Assembly (NCBI GenBank): GCA_028291845.1
Contig: JAQGNM010000607.1
Coordinates: 1-11,942, forward strand
Direction of reading: 5' to 3'
Length of the DNA: 11,942 bases
Origin: Massilia sp.
Lineage (GTDB): Bacteria > Pseudomonadota > Gammaproteobacteria > Burkholderiales > Burkholderiaceae_D
Below the pieces are notes generated by a model. It was not told the DNA's origin and did no database searches. It was given only the letters and a program-made list of their open reading frames with translations. Of this stretch, positions 1 through 7,351 are shown in pieces; within the stretch, counting starts at the first letter, position 1, and each line of letters begins with the position of its first letter. Position numbers and translations under genes: made by a program.

Positions 1-1
1 G

Positions 2-1063
2 GACTTCGACGACATGTTGAAACAAGGTTTGTCTCAAGTACTGATGGGGGCGGATAATGACTTGCTGATGACTTACCACCTGGGCGGGGGAAGCGACTCC
101 GACCGTAAGGCGGGCGCCAAATGGCTCGAACCGATGTTTGGACATCTGGATTCTCGACAGCTTGTTGTCTGTCCGGGCGCGCAAGCGGCGATTGCCGCGT
201 CGATCCTTGCGCTGACGCAGCCTGGCGATGTTATCCTGGCAGAGCCGACCAGTTATCCCGGCTTGCGGGCCGCTGCGACCCAATTCGGCCGGCACATCAT
301 TGCGGTGGAAGCGGACAAGCACGGCATGCTGCCCGAGATGCTCGAAGCAGCGTGCCGCCAGCACAAGCCTGGGCTGGTCTACCTCAATCCGACATTGCAG
401 AACCCGACCGCCGTCACCATTCCCGAACGCCGGCGCAAGGAGCTCGCCAGCATCGCCCAGCGCTGCAATGTACGCATCGTCGAGGACGATCCCTACTGGC
501 TCCTTGCCGATGCCCCGCCACCACCTGTTGCCACGTTTGCCCCGCAACAGGTGTACTACATCTCAACCCTGTCGAAATGCCTGACGCCCGGCTTGCGTGT
601 CGCCTTCGTGCTGATACGCGACCCGAACGAACGTGAACGTTTCCTGGCCGCGCTAAGATCATTTGCGCTGATGGTCGCTCCTCTGACGGCCGCACTGGCC
701 ACCCAGTGGATACTCGACGGTTCGGCTGAGCGATTGATGGAAGGCGTACGCAAGGAGGCGCTCCTGCGCCACCGGATGGCGCGGGATATCCTGGCGGGGC
801 GCTATGGCGGCGCCGGAGACGGCTTGCATGTATGGCTCGAGTTGCCGGCGTATTGGAACTCCTCACAGCTTGCGCGTGCCGCCGACCGCGAGGGCATCGC
901 CGTCACGCCGGCGGAGGCGTTTGCCACTGGCAGCGGATCCGTGAATGCAATTCGGATCTCCCTGGGCAGCATCAAGGACCGTGGACGCTTGCAGGCGGCT
1001 CTTCAACGGCTGTCTCATCTGCTTGCGCGGCGGCCCGAGTCGTTCAGCGCTGCGGTGGTTTAA
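2..1063 (+). CDS. MocR-type PLP-dependent aminotransferase-domain regulator, 5'-truncated
   Basis: The frame is open to the left edge, so the gene begins outside the window; the first in-frame ATG (14) is probably internal. What remains is a fold-type I aminotransferase domain: a GG-S-D-x-D-R stretch near the beginning, an LNPTLQNPT substrate/PLP loop (Asn codon at 401), EDDPYW with the Asp that would contact the pyridine nitrogen (about 485-490), the Schiff-base lysine in STLSK followed by TPGLR (Lys codon 575-577), and a carboxylate-binding Arg in AIRISLG (codon 953). In MocR/PdxR regulators such a domain follows an N-terminal GntR winged helix and senses PLP or an amino-acid adduct. Here that helix would lie upstream and cannot be seen, so a plain aminotransferase is possible. 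The short lead-in before the GGSDSD stretch favours MocR. No target gene is adjacent in the window, because the next gene is convergent. Confidence 0.85.
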   Translation, partial: DFDDMLKQGLSQVLMGADNDLLMTYHLGGGSDSDRKAGAKWLEPMFGHLDSRQLVVCPGAQAAIAASILALTQPGDVILAEPTSYPGLRAAATQFGRHIIAVEADKHGMLPEMLEAACRQHKPGLVYLNPTLQNPTAVTIPERRRKELASIAQRCNVRIVEDDPYWLLADAPPPPVATFAPQQVYYISTLSKCLTPGLRVAFVLIRDPNERERFLAALRSFALMVAPLTAALATQWILDGSAERLMEGVRKEALLRHRMARDILAGRYGGAGDGLHVWLELPAYWNSSQLARAADREGIAVTPAEAFATGSGSVNAIRISLGSIKDRGRLQAALQRLSHLLARRPESFSAAVV

Positions 1064-1084
1064 GAGCGCCTCACAAAACAACCA

Positions 1085-1198
1085 TGGAATACCGGCCGAA
1101 ACCCAGCCGAACGTGGCAAACCCGGCTGCAAACACCACTTGCTGGTGGATCAACGCGGGCTGCCTCTCGTAGCGCGGATCTCGGGCGCGAAGGTCACA
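1085..1198 (+). pseudogene. Relic of an IS5-family transposase (internal fragment)
   Basis: In the 141-bp gap after the MocR stop, one frame reads about 37 residues resembling the DDE core of IS5-family transposases: TGRNPAERGKPG, then KHHLLVDQRGLPL, then VARISGA. The family pattern is TGPNPTDRGKPGxKxHLxVDxxGxPL followed by a SGANVHD-type segment. The similarity stops at about 1198 (GAKVT), a few bases before the stop codon of the convergent DUF1993 gene. There is no start codon, no catalytic triad beyond this patch, and no convincing terminal inverted repeats, so this is a decayed fragment rather than an insertion sequence. The family assignment rests on remembered consensus motifs. The left boundary is approximate. 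Confidence 0.72.
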
Positions 1199-1204
1199 CC
1201 AAGC

Positions 1205-1711
1205 TTAAAAGCTGCCAACAAAATCCTTCTTGCCGATTTCCACGCCGTTATGCCGCAAGATATCGTAAGCGGTGGTTGCATGGAAATAAAAGTGCGGCAG
1301 GGCGTAATGGATCAGGTAGGTCTGGCCTTTCCACTGCTTGGCCTTCTCTCCGCTGCCGGTGGTGATGTCGCGGCCGGCCGAGGCTTCGATGCCGTCTTGC
1401 GGCACGCTGGCGACAAACGCCAGGGTCTTGGCGATGCGCTCTTTCAAATCGGCAAACGACTGCTCGGTGTCGTCGTACTTCGGCACCTCGACGCCACCCA
1501 GGCGCGCCGCGGCGCCCTTGGCGAAGTCGCAGGCGATCTGCACCTGGCGGGCGAACGGGAACATGTCGGGAAACAGGCGCGCCTGCAACAGCGCGGCCGG
1601 ATCGATTTTCTTTTCCGTGGCGTGGGCTTCGGCCTTGTCGATGATGGCCGACAGGCTCGAGAGGATTTGTTTGAAGACGGGCGCCGAGGCGCTGTACATG
1701 GAAAATGACAT
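1205..1711 (-). CDS. DUF1993 family protein
   Basis: A 168-residue protein beginning MSFSMYSASAPVFKQIL, with features I recognise from the DUF1993 family: an N-terminal helix with SxxxF, a central LFPDMFPFARQVQIACDFAKGAAARL segment (seen in two adjoining pieces), and a C-terminal Y-x-x-HYALPHFYFHATTAYDILRHNGV stretch ending near GKKDFVG. The family is a small helical bundle related in fold to DinB-like proteins, and its function is not known. The start at 1711 is preferred over an in-frame ATG at 1786 because an AGGA Shine-Dalgarno lies 5 nt upstream, and the extra 25 residues would run through the likely promoter. There is no signal peptide, so it is presumably cytoplasmic. It is convergent with the MocR gene and divergent from the c-di-GMP gene. 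Confidence 0.85.
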   Translation of the reverse strand: MSFSMYSASAPVFKQILSSLSAIIDKAEAHATEKKIDPAALLQARLFPDMFPFARQVQIACDFAKGAAARLGGVEVPKYDDTEQSFADLKERIAKTLAFVASVPQDGIEASAGRDITTGSGEKAKQWKGQTYLIHYALPHFYFHATTAYDILRHNGVEIGKKDFVGSF

Positions 1712-1737
1712 GGCAATCCTAGAAGTGAAGTGCGGCG

Positions 1738-1746
1738 ATGATAGCA
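1738..1746 (-). promoter_or_regulatory. Candidate extended -10 promoter of the DUF1993 gene
   Basis: On the minus strand the sequence reads TGC-TATCAT, an extended -10 with a 5/6 match to TATAAT. Transcription would begin around 1731, giving a leader of about 20 nt that contains the AGGA ribosome binding site. A TTGCCA resembling a -35 lies too far upstream (spacer about 22 nt) to be relied on. This is visual motif matching only. Confidence 0.35.
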
Positions 1747-1761
1747 AGGCCGCGGCGATTG

Positions 1762-1868
1762 CGCTTGGCAAGCGGTGGGAACGCAAGTGTGTCGTGAATT
1801 CACACGGATCCCAATGTTTTGGTGACGAAGGGGGGGAATTACGTGATAATTACATTTAGGAAATTTCC
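1762..1868. promoter_or_regulatory. Cluster of dyad-symmetric sites in the divergent intergenic region
   Basis: Four separate dyads lie between the DUF1993 and GGDEF-EAL genes: CGCTTGGCAAGCG (1762-1774, 6-bp arms), GTGAATTCAC (1794-1803, perfect), AATTA-N5-TAATT (1837-1851) and GGAAATTTCC (1859-1868, perfect). The last two overlap the candidate GGDEF-EAL promoter -10 and its predicted start, where repressors commonly bind. The four sites do not share a sequence, so they are not repeats of one operator. The symmetry is seen directly; the operator role is inferred. Confidence 0.3.
1822..1850 (+). promoter_or_regulatory. Candidate sigma70 promoter of the GGDEF-EAL gene
   Basis: A GTGACG (-35, 4/6) at 1822-1827 and a GATAAT (-10, 5/6) at 1845-1850 are separated by 17 bp, in a locally AT-rich patch within a GC-rich window. 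Transcription would start near 1857 and leave a leader of about 75 nt before the ATG at 1932. A run of seven G (1830-1836) sits in the spacer. Confidence 0.4.
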
Positions 1869-1931
1869 AGGACAATGTACAGAGCAAGGATTGCGCCCTC
1901 CGGCGACAGGCGATGATGTTCCGTTTCATGC

Positions 1932-4900
1932 ATGGCTGACAAGGCCAACCGCTCTCTGGGCGCCCGCCTGGGCAAGCTTTACGGCCTGTCCATCTACGGC
2001 GCCATGCTGCTCGTCGTGGTGGGCGGCCTGGTGCTGCCCGCCATCGTCGGCAGTTACCTGCTGATCGGCGTACAGGAGCAGCGCGCGGCCCGGGCCAGCC
2101 TGAACGAAGCGCTGGCGCGCAATACCGACATCCTCGCCCTCGGCATGCAGGAATCGCTGTGGAACATGAACGCCGAATCGGCGCGCTCGCTGGGCGACTC
2201 GGTGATGCGCGACCCCTCGGTACTGGAAATTCGCGTCACCGGCCAGAACGAAACCTCGTTCATGCACGTGCGCTCGAGCCGCCCGGCCAGCGGCACGGTA
2301 CTGTCGGCCAGCCGCGAGATCCTGGTGCGCGGCGAGCGCATCGGCCAGGTCACCGTCGAGATGGACGACGCCCGCAGCCAGCAGGAGCTGCGCGGCAAAC
2401 AGTACAGTTACGCCCTGATGCTGGCCAGCCAGATCGGCATTTCGCTGGTCTTGATCGTGCTGTTCCTGAACAAGCGCATGATCCGGCCGCTGCGCAGCCT
2501 GACCCAGTTTTCCGACCGCCTCTCGCGCGGCGACTTCGAAACCCCGCTGGTGCCGCTCGGCGCGGACGAGCTGGGCCGGCTGGGCAGCCAGATGGACCAG
2601 ATGCGGGTGGCGATCCGCCACCTGTTCGACGATATCGGCGAGCGCGAGGAGCGCTTTCGCACCATCGTCAACCAGATGCCGGGCGCGGTGTTCCGCTACC
2701 GCCCGGACGGCACCATCGATTTTTTGAGCGATGCCATCGAAGAAATTTGCGGCTACCCGGCGGCCCTGCTGATCGGCGGCTCGACCTCGCGCTGGACCGA
2801 CATCATCGCGCCGCCCGACCGCCGCATGCAGCGCCGCGCGGTGGCCGCCGCCGTGATGTCGAACCAGGCCTACGAGATCGAGTACCGCATCCTCGACGCC
2901 ACCGGGGTGGAACGCTGGGTGTCCGAAAACGGCCAGCCGCAGCGCAGCGAGGACAAGCGCAACGGCGACATCTGGATCGACGGCATCCTCGCCGACATCA
3001 GCGAGCGCAAACACAACGAGATGCGCATCGAAGGCCTGCTGGCCGAGCAGAGCGCCATTCTCGACAACGTGATGTTCGGCGTGATGTTCGTGCGCCACCG
3101 CCGCGTGGTGTCGGTCAACCGCCGCTGCGAAGAGCTGTTCGGCTATTCCAACGACAACATGACGGGCGGCTCGACGGCACTGATCTTCCCCTCCGACGAC
3201 GGCTTTGCCACGGCCGGCCCGGACCAGTACGCGGTGCTCGCCGAAGGCAAATACGTCACCGAGGAGCGCCAGTACCGCCACCGCGACGGCACCGTGTTCT
3301 GGTGCCTGGTGAGCGGCTTCGCGGTCGATCCCCTGCGCCCGCACGAGGGCTCGATCTGGGTGTTCGCCGACATCACCGAGCGCAAGCTGGCCGAGGAAAA
3401 GCTGCGCCTGTCGGCCACCGTGCTCGAACACATCGCCGACGGCGTGATGGTCACCGACACCGCCGGCGCCATCGTCGCCGTCAACCCGGGCTTTACCCAG
3501 ATTACCGGCTATGGCGAAGCGGAAGTGGTGGGCATGCCTTCGAGCCTGTCGCGCCAGGGCCGCTACGACACGCCGTTCTATCACAAATTGTGGAACGAAC
3601 TGGCGGCCACCGGTTTCGGCCGCGGCGACATCTGGAACGAGCGCAAGGACGGCGCCACCTACCTCGAATCGCTGACCGTTTCGGCGGTGCGCGACACCGC
3701 CGGCGCCGTCACCCACTTCGTCGCCGTCTTCAGCGACATCACCAAGGTGCGCCAGTCGCAGGACAAGCTCGATCACATGGCCCACCACGATCCGCTGACG
3801 TCGCTGCCGAACCGGCTGCTGTTCAACGACCGCCTGGCGCACGCCCTGCAGCGCGGCGCGCGCGACGGCCAGCAACTGGCGATCCTGTTCATCGATCTGG
3901 ACCGTTTTAAAAATGTCAACGACACGCTCGGCCACCAGGTCGGCGACGAGCTGCTCAAGCAGGTGGCGCTGGCGCTGGCGGCGCAGCTGCGCGAAGGCGA
4001 CACCCTGGCGCGCCTGGGCGGCGACGAGTTCATCGTCCTGCTGGAAAACGTCGACGGCTTCGGCGCCGGCCACGTCGCCGAAAAACTGGTCGCCATGTTC
4101 GAGCAGCCCTTCATCGTCGCCGACTACGAATTGTTCGTCACCGGCAGCGTCGGCATCAGCGTGTATCCGAACGACGCCGCCGATCCGAATCTGCTGATCC
4201 GCAACGCCGACGTCGCCATGTACCAGGCCAAGGCGCGCGGGCGCAACGGCTACCAGTTCTACGCGCCGTCGATGTCGGGGGAGGGCGTCGAGCGTTTGCG
4301 CCTGGAAGCGATGCTGCGCCGCTCGATCGAGAAAAACGAGATCTTCCTCAATTACCAGCCGCAGGTCGACATGGAAACGGGCCGCCTGATCGGCGTGGAG
4401 GCGCTGGTACGCTGGCGCAATCCCGAACTGGGGCTGGTGTCGCCCGCCCGTTTCATCCCGGTCGCCGAGGACACCGGCTTCATCAACCAGCTCGGCAAAT
4501 GGGTGCTGCAGGAAGCCTGCCGCCAGATGGTGCGCTGGGAAGCGGCCGGGCTGGCGGTGCCGAAAATGGCGGTCAACCTGTCGGTCAAGCAGTTCGAGCG
4601 GGGCAGCATCGTCAAGATGGTGGCCGATATCCTGCGCGAGACCGGATTGCCGGCGCAGCGGCTGCAGCTGGAAGTGACCGAATCGGTGATCATGAATACC
4701 GGCGACGCGCTGGCCTTTGTCAACGACCTGCACGGCATCGGCGTCGGCCTGGCCATCGACGACTTCGGCACCGGCTACTCGTCGCTGGCTTATCTGAAGC
4801 AGCTGCCGGTGCAGACCCTCAAAATCGACCGCAGCTTCATCAAGGATATCTCGGCGGACAGCAACGACGAAGCCATCACCATCGCCATCATCCAGCTCGG

Positions 4901-5057
4901 CAAGAGCCTGAAGCTGTCGGTGATTGCCGAGGGCGTCGAGACCGAAGAGCAGGCGATTTTCCTGCAGCGCCACGGCTGCCGCCATGCCCAGGGCTTTTAT
5001 TTTGCCCGCCCCAGCCTCGCTGAAAAGGTCCTCGAACAGTGGCTGGTGACGCATTGA
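1932..5057 (+). CDS. Membrane c-di-GMP turnover protein (HAMP, three PAS, GGDEF, EAL)
   Basis: A 1041-residue inner-membrane protein predicted both to make and to degrade cyclic-di-GMP. Order: membrane segment about 21-46, a periplasmic sensor region of about 110 residues with no domain I recognise, second membrane segment about 159-180, HAMP linker about 181-235, PAS domains at about 240-360, 370-485 and 493-605 (the first two ending in D-I-S/T-E-R-K), GGDEF about 610-780 and EAL about 790-1040. The signature GGDEF is at 696-700, with a product-inhibition RxxD site at 687-690, five residues before it. The EAL side keeps E823-A-L, R827, N882, E914, D943-D944, K964, E1000, E1003 and Q1020, so both domains look catalytically competent. 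An in-frame stop at 1914 leaves ATG 1932 as the only ATG start, although no good Shine-Dalgarno is seen. It overlaps the downstream hydroxylase gene. Confidence 0.95.
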   Translation: MADKANRSLGARLGKLYGLSIYGAMLLVVVGGLVLPAIVGSYLLIGVQEQRAARASLNEALARNTDILALGMQESLWNMNAESARSLGDSVMRDPSVLEIRVTGQNETSFMHVRSSRPASGTVLSASREILVRGERIGQVTVEMDDARSQQELRGKQYSYALMLASQIGISLVLIVLFLNKRMIRPLRSLTQFSDRLSRGDFETPLVPLGADELGRLGSQMDQMRVAIRHLFDDIGEREERFRTIVNQMPGAVFRYRPDGTIDFLSDAIEEICGYPAALLIGGSTSRWTDIIAPPDRRMQRRAVAAAVMSNQAYEIEYRILDATGVERWVSENGQPQRSEDKRNGDIWIDGILADISERKHNEMRIEGLLAEQSAILDNVMFGVMFVRHRRVVSVNRRCEELFGYSNDNMTGGSTALIFPSDDGFATAGPDQYAVLAEGKYVTEERQYRHRDGTVFWCLVSGFAVDPLRPHEGSIWVFADITERKLAEEKLRLSATVLEHIADGVMVTDTAGAIVAVNPGFTQITGYGEAEVVGMPSSLSRQGRYDTPFYHKLWNELAATGFGRGDIWNERKDGATYLESLTVSAVRDTAGAVTHFVAVFSDITKVRQSQDKLDHMAHHDPLTSLPNRLLFNDRLAHALQRGARDGQQLAILFIDLDRFKNVNDTLGHQVGDELLKQVALALAAQLREGDTLARLGGDEFIVLLENVDGFGAGHVAEKLVAMFEQPFIVADYELFVTGSVGISVYPNDAADPNLLIRNADVAMYQAKARGRNGYQFYAPSMSGEGVERLRLEAMLRRSIEKNEIFLNYQPQVDMETGRLIGVEALVRWRNPELGLVSPARFIPVAEDTGFINQLGKWVLQEACRQMVRWEAAGLAVPKMAVNLSVKQFERGSIVKMVADILRETGLPAQRLQLEVTESVIMNTGDALAFVNDLHGIGVGLAIDDFGTGYSSLAYLKQLPVQTLKIDRSFIKDISADSNDEAITIAIIQLGKSLKLSVIAEGVETEEQAIFLQRHGCRHAQGFYFARPSLAEKVLEQWLVTH

Positions 5058-7351
5058 GAACGCTGTTTCACGCCAGCCCGAGAAAAACCTCGCGGCGCGC
5101 CTTCCTGATCGCCGGGCTGGCCGCCGGCGGCGCCCTGATCGTCGGCGTCGGCATGCTGCCGCCCCGTCAGCGCCTGCGCGGCGCGCGGCCGCTGCCGCTC
5201 AGGGACGGCGCCGTGGCCCTGAACGGCTGGGTGGTGGTGCAGCCCGATGGTACGGTGGCGGTGGTGATGGCCCGGAGCGAAATGGGGCAGGGCGTGCACA
5301 CGGCGCTGCCGATGCTGGTGGCCGAGGAACTCGACGTGCCGCTGGCGATGGTCGGCCTGATGGCCGCGCCGATCGACAAAATCTACGGCAACGTGGCGCT
5401 GATGCGCGACATGCTGCCGTTTCACCCCGACCAACGGGGCGCCGGCCGCGACGGCGCCGAATGGATCCTGTCGAAGGTGGGGCGCGAGCTGGGCATCATG
5501 TTCACCGGCGGCTCGAGCAGCGTCAAGGACGCCTGGGGACCGATGCGCGAAGCGGGCGCGCTGGCCAGGGCCATGCTGGTGGCGGCCGCCGCCGCCGAGT
5601 GGCGGGTCGATCCGAAAACCTGCGCCACCGCCGACGGCTTCGTCACCCATGGTTCGGGGCGCAAGGCCAGTTACGCCAGCCTGGCCACGCGCGCGGCGGC
5701 GATCGATCCCGATCCGGCATCAGTGACGCTGAAGACCCCGGCGCAGTTCAAACTGATCGGCCGCCCGCAACCGCGCCGCGACAGCCCCGCCAAGGTGAGC
5801 GGCGCGGCCGTCTTCGGCATCGACGCCCGTCCGCCCGGCCTGTTGTACGCGGCGGTGCGCATGGCGCCGCTGGTCGGGGCCGGCGTCGGCACGGTCGATG
5901 CGGCCGCCGTGCACGCGCTGCCGGGCGTGAAAGCGGTGATTAATTTTTCCAGCGCACTGGGCAAGCACAGCGGCGCCGGCGCCGGGGTGGCCGTCATCGC
6001 CACCACCTGGTGGGGCGCCAGGCAGGCGGCGGCGGCCTTGCCAATTGGCTGGATCGAAGGAGACGCCGCCGCGCTGTCGTCCGAGGCGATTTTCAAACAA
6101 TTCGCCGCGCGGCTCGACGAGCGCGCCGGCCACGTGTACCACAGTGCCGGCAGCCTGCCGGCAATGAAGGACGGCAAAAGCGCTGGTGTCACCACCATCA
6201 GTGCCGAATACCGCGCCCCGTTTCTCGCCCACGCCGCGATGGAACCGGTCAACTGCACGGCCCAGGTCAGCGACGGCAAGGTCAGGTTGTGGGCCTCGAC
6301 CCAGGTGCCGAGCATTGCGGTCGACATGGCCGCCAAGGTGGCCGGCGTGGCGCGCGAAAACGTCGCGATCGAGGTGCTGCTGCTGGGCGGCGGGTTCGGC
6401 CGCCGGTTAGAGGTGGACATGGTGGCGCAGGCAGTGGCGGCGGCGGCCGCTGCCGACGGCATGCCGGTGCAGCTGATCTGGAGCCGCGAGGACGACATGC
6501 GCCATGACGTCTACCGTCCCGCCGCGCTGGCGCGCTTCACCGCCAGTATCGATGCCGCCGGGCGCGTGCTCGGCTGGGACAACCACTCGGTGAGCGGCTC
6601 GATCGCCCACCAGTACCTGCCCCGCTCGACCGGCTTGCCCGGCTTCGGCCCGGATAAAACCGCCGCCGAGGGCGAATTCGACATGGCCTATGAAATCGCC
6701 AACCAGCGCATCGCCCACGAAATCGTCGACAGCGCGGTGCCGATCGGCGACTGGCGCTCGGTGGGCCACTCGCACAATGCGTTTTTCAAGGAGAGCTTCA
6801 TCGACGAGCTGGCGCATGCGGCCGGCCAGGACGGCGTTGCGTTCCGGCGCGCCCTTTTGCAGCGGCACCCGCGCCACCTGGCGGCGCTCGATGCGGCCGT
6901 CAAGGGCGCCGGGCCGGCGCCGGCCGGCCGCGCGCACGGCGTCGCCGTCCACGCCTGCTTCGGCAGCATCGTGGCGCAGGTGGCCGAAGTGTCGATCGAG
7001 GACGGCTCCATCCGCGTACACAGGGTGGTCTGCGCCATCGACTGCGGCATCGCCGTCAACCCGAATATCGTCGCCCAGCAGATGGAGTCGGCGGTGGTGT
7101 TCGCCCTGTCGGCGGCGCTGGGCGGCGAAATCACCATCAGGAACGGTAAAGTGGAACAGAGCAATTTCCACGACTACCCGGTGCTACGCATTGGCCAGGC
7201 GCCGCAGGTGGAGACCATCATCATCGCCAGTGCCGAGCCGCCCGAAGGGGTGGGCGAGCCGGGGGTGCCGCCGCTGGCGCCGGCGGTGGCCAATGCGGTG
7301 TTCAAACTGACCGGCAAGCGCCTGCGCAGCCTGCCGCTGCGACTAGCTTAA
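5039..7351 (+). CDS. Tat-exported molybdopterin-binding hydroxylase subunit (IorB/xanthine dehydrogenase family)
   Basis: A 770-residue large subunit of the isoquinoline 1-oxidoreductase/aldehyde oxidase type, which hydroxylates or oxidises N-heterocycles or aldehydes using a molybdenum cofactor. A twin-arginine signal (SRRAFL at 18-23, then a hydrophobic stretch to about 39) predicts folding with cofactor and export to the periplasm. Family signatures: RSEMGQGVHTALPMLVAEEL (79-98), GGSSSVKDAW (157-166), an AHAAMEPVNCTA segment (397-408), LGGGFGRR (449-456), DWRSVGHSHNAFF (571-583) and GVGEPG with the catalytic Glu at 740. Length matches the family (about 700-770). The start is GTG 5039, with AAGG ten nt upstream. 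A TTG at 5054, overlapping the upstream stop, would also retain the Tat motif. The 19-nt overlap suggests co-transcription with the GGDEF-EAL gene. No [2Fe-2S] partner gene is visible. The substrate is unknown. Confidence 0.92.
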   Translation: MAGDALRTLFHASPRKTSRRAFLIAGLAAGGALIVGVGMLPPRQRLRGARPLPLRDGAVALNGWVVVQPDGTVAVVMARSEMGQGVHTALPMLVAEELDVPLAMVGLMAAPIDKIYGNVALMRDMLPFHPDQRGAGRDGAEWILSKVGRELGIMFTGGSSSVKDAWGPMREAGALARAMLVAAAAAEWRVDPKTCATADGFVTHGSGRKASYASLATRAAAIDPDPASVTLKTPAQFKLIGRPQPRRDSPAKVSGAAVFGIDARPPGLLYAAVRMAPLVGAGVGTVDAAAVHALPGVKAVINFSSALGKHSGAGAGVAVIATTWWGARQAAAALPIGWIEGDAAALSSEAIFKQFAARLDERAGHVYHSAGSLPAMKDGKSAGVTTISAEYRAPFLAHAAMEPVNCTAQVSDGKVRLWASTQVPSIAVDMAAKVAGVARENVAIEVLLLGGGFGRRLEVDMVAQAVAAAAAADGMPVQLIWSREDDMRHDVYRPAALARFTASIDAAGRVLGWDNHSVSGSIAHQYLPRSTGLPGFGPDKTAAEGEFDMAYEIANQRIAHEIVDSAVPIGDWRSVGHSHNAFFKESFIDELAHAAGQDGVAFRRALLQRHPRHLAALDAAVKGAGPAPAGRAHGVAVHACFGSIVAQVAEVSIEDGSIRVHRVVCAIDCGIAVNPNIVAQQMESAVVFALSAALGGEITIRNGKVEQSNFHDYPVLRIGQAPQVETIIIASAEPPEGVGEPGVPPLAPAVANAVFKLTGKRLRSLPLRLA

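Noticed and set aside
1060..1212. TTAAGAGC (1060-1067) and TTAAAAGC (1205-1212) as a target-site duplication around the transposase relic
   Set aside because: Only 7 of 8 bases match and the sequence is simple. The second copy includes the DUF1993 stop codon, so chance is a sufficient explanation.
1139..1708. Plus-strand frame continuing from the transposase-like segment across the DUF1993 gene
   Set aside because: Only the first 20 residues look like transposase. The rest is the reverse complement of a well-supported DUF1993 gene.
1712..1786. Possible 25-residue N-terminal extension of the DUF1993 protein from an upstream ATG
   Set aside because: The extension would cover the candidate -10 and the ribosome binding site, and the family sequence begins at MSFSMY.
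1926..5054. Open reading frame of about 1042 codons on the minus strand, antisense to almost the whole GGDEF-EAL gene
   Set aside because: Its product is His/Ala/Val/Asp-rich with no recognisable domain, and it mirrors the codon pattern of the clear GGDEF-EAL gene. It is a by-product of high GC3, not a gene.
6407..7171. Long minus-strand reading frames within the hydroxylase gene
   Set aside because: They lack family motifs and lie opposite catalytic motifs of the hydroxylase.
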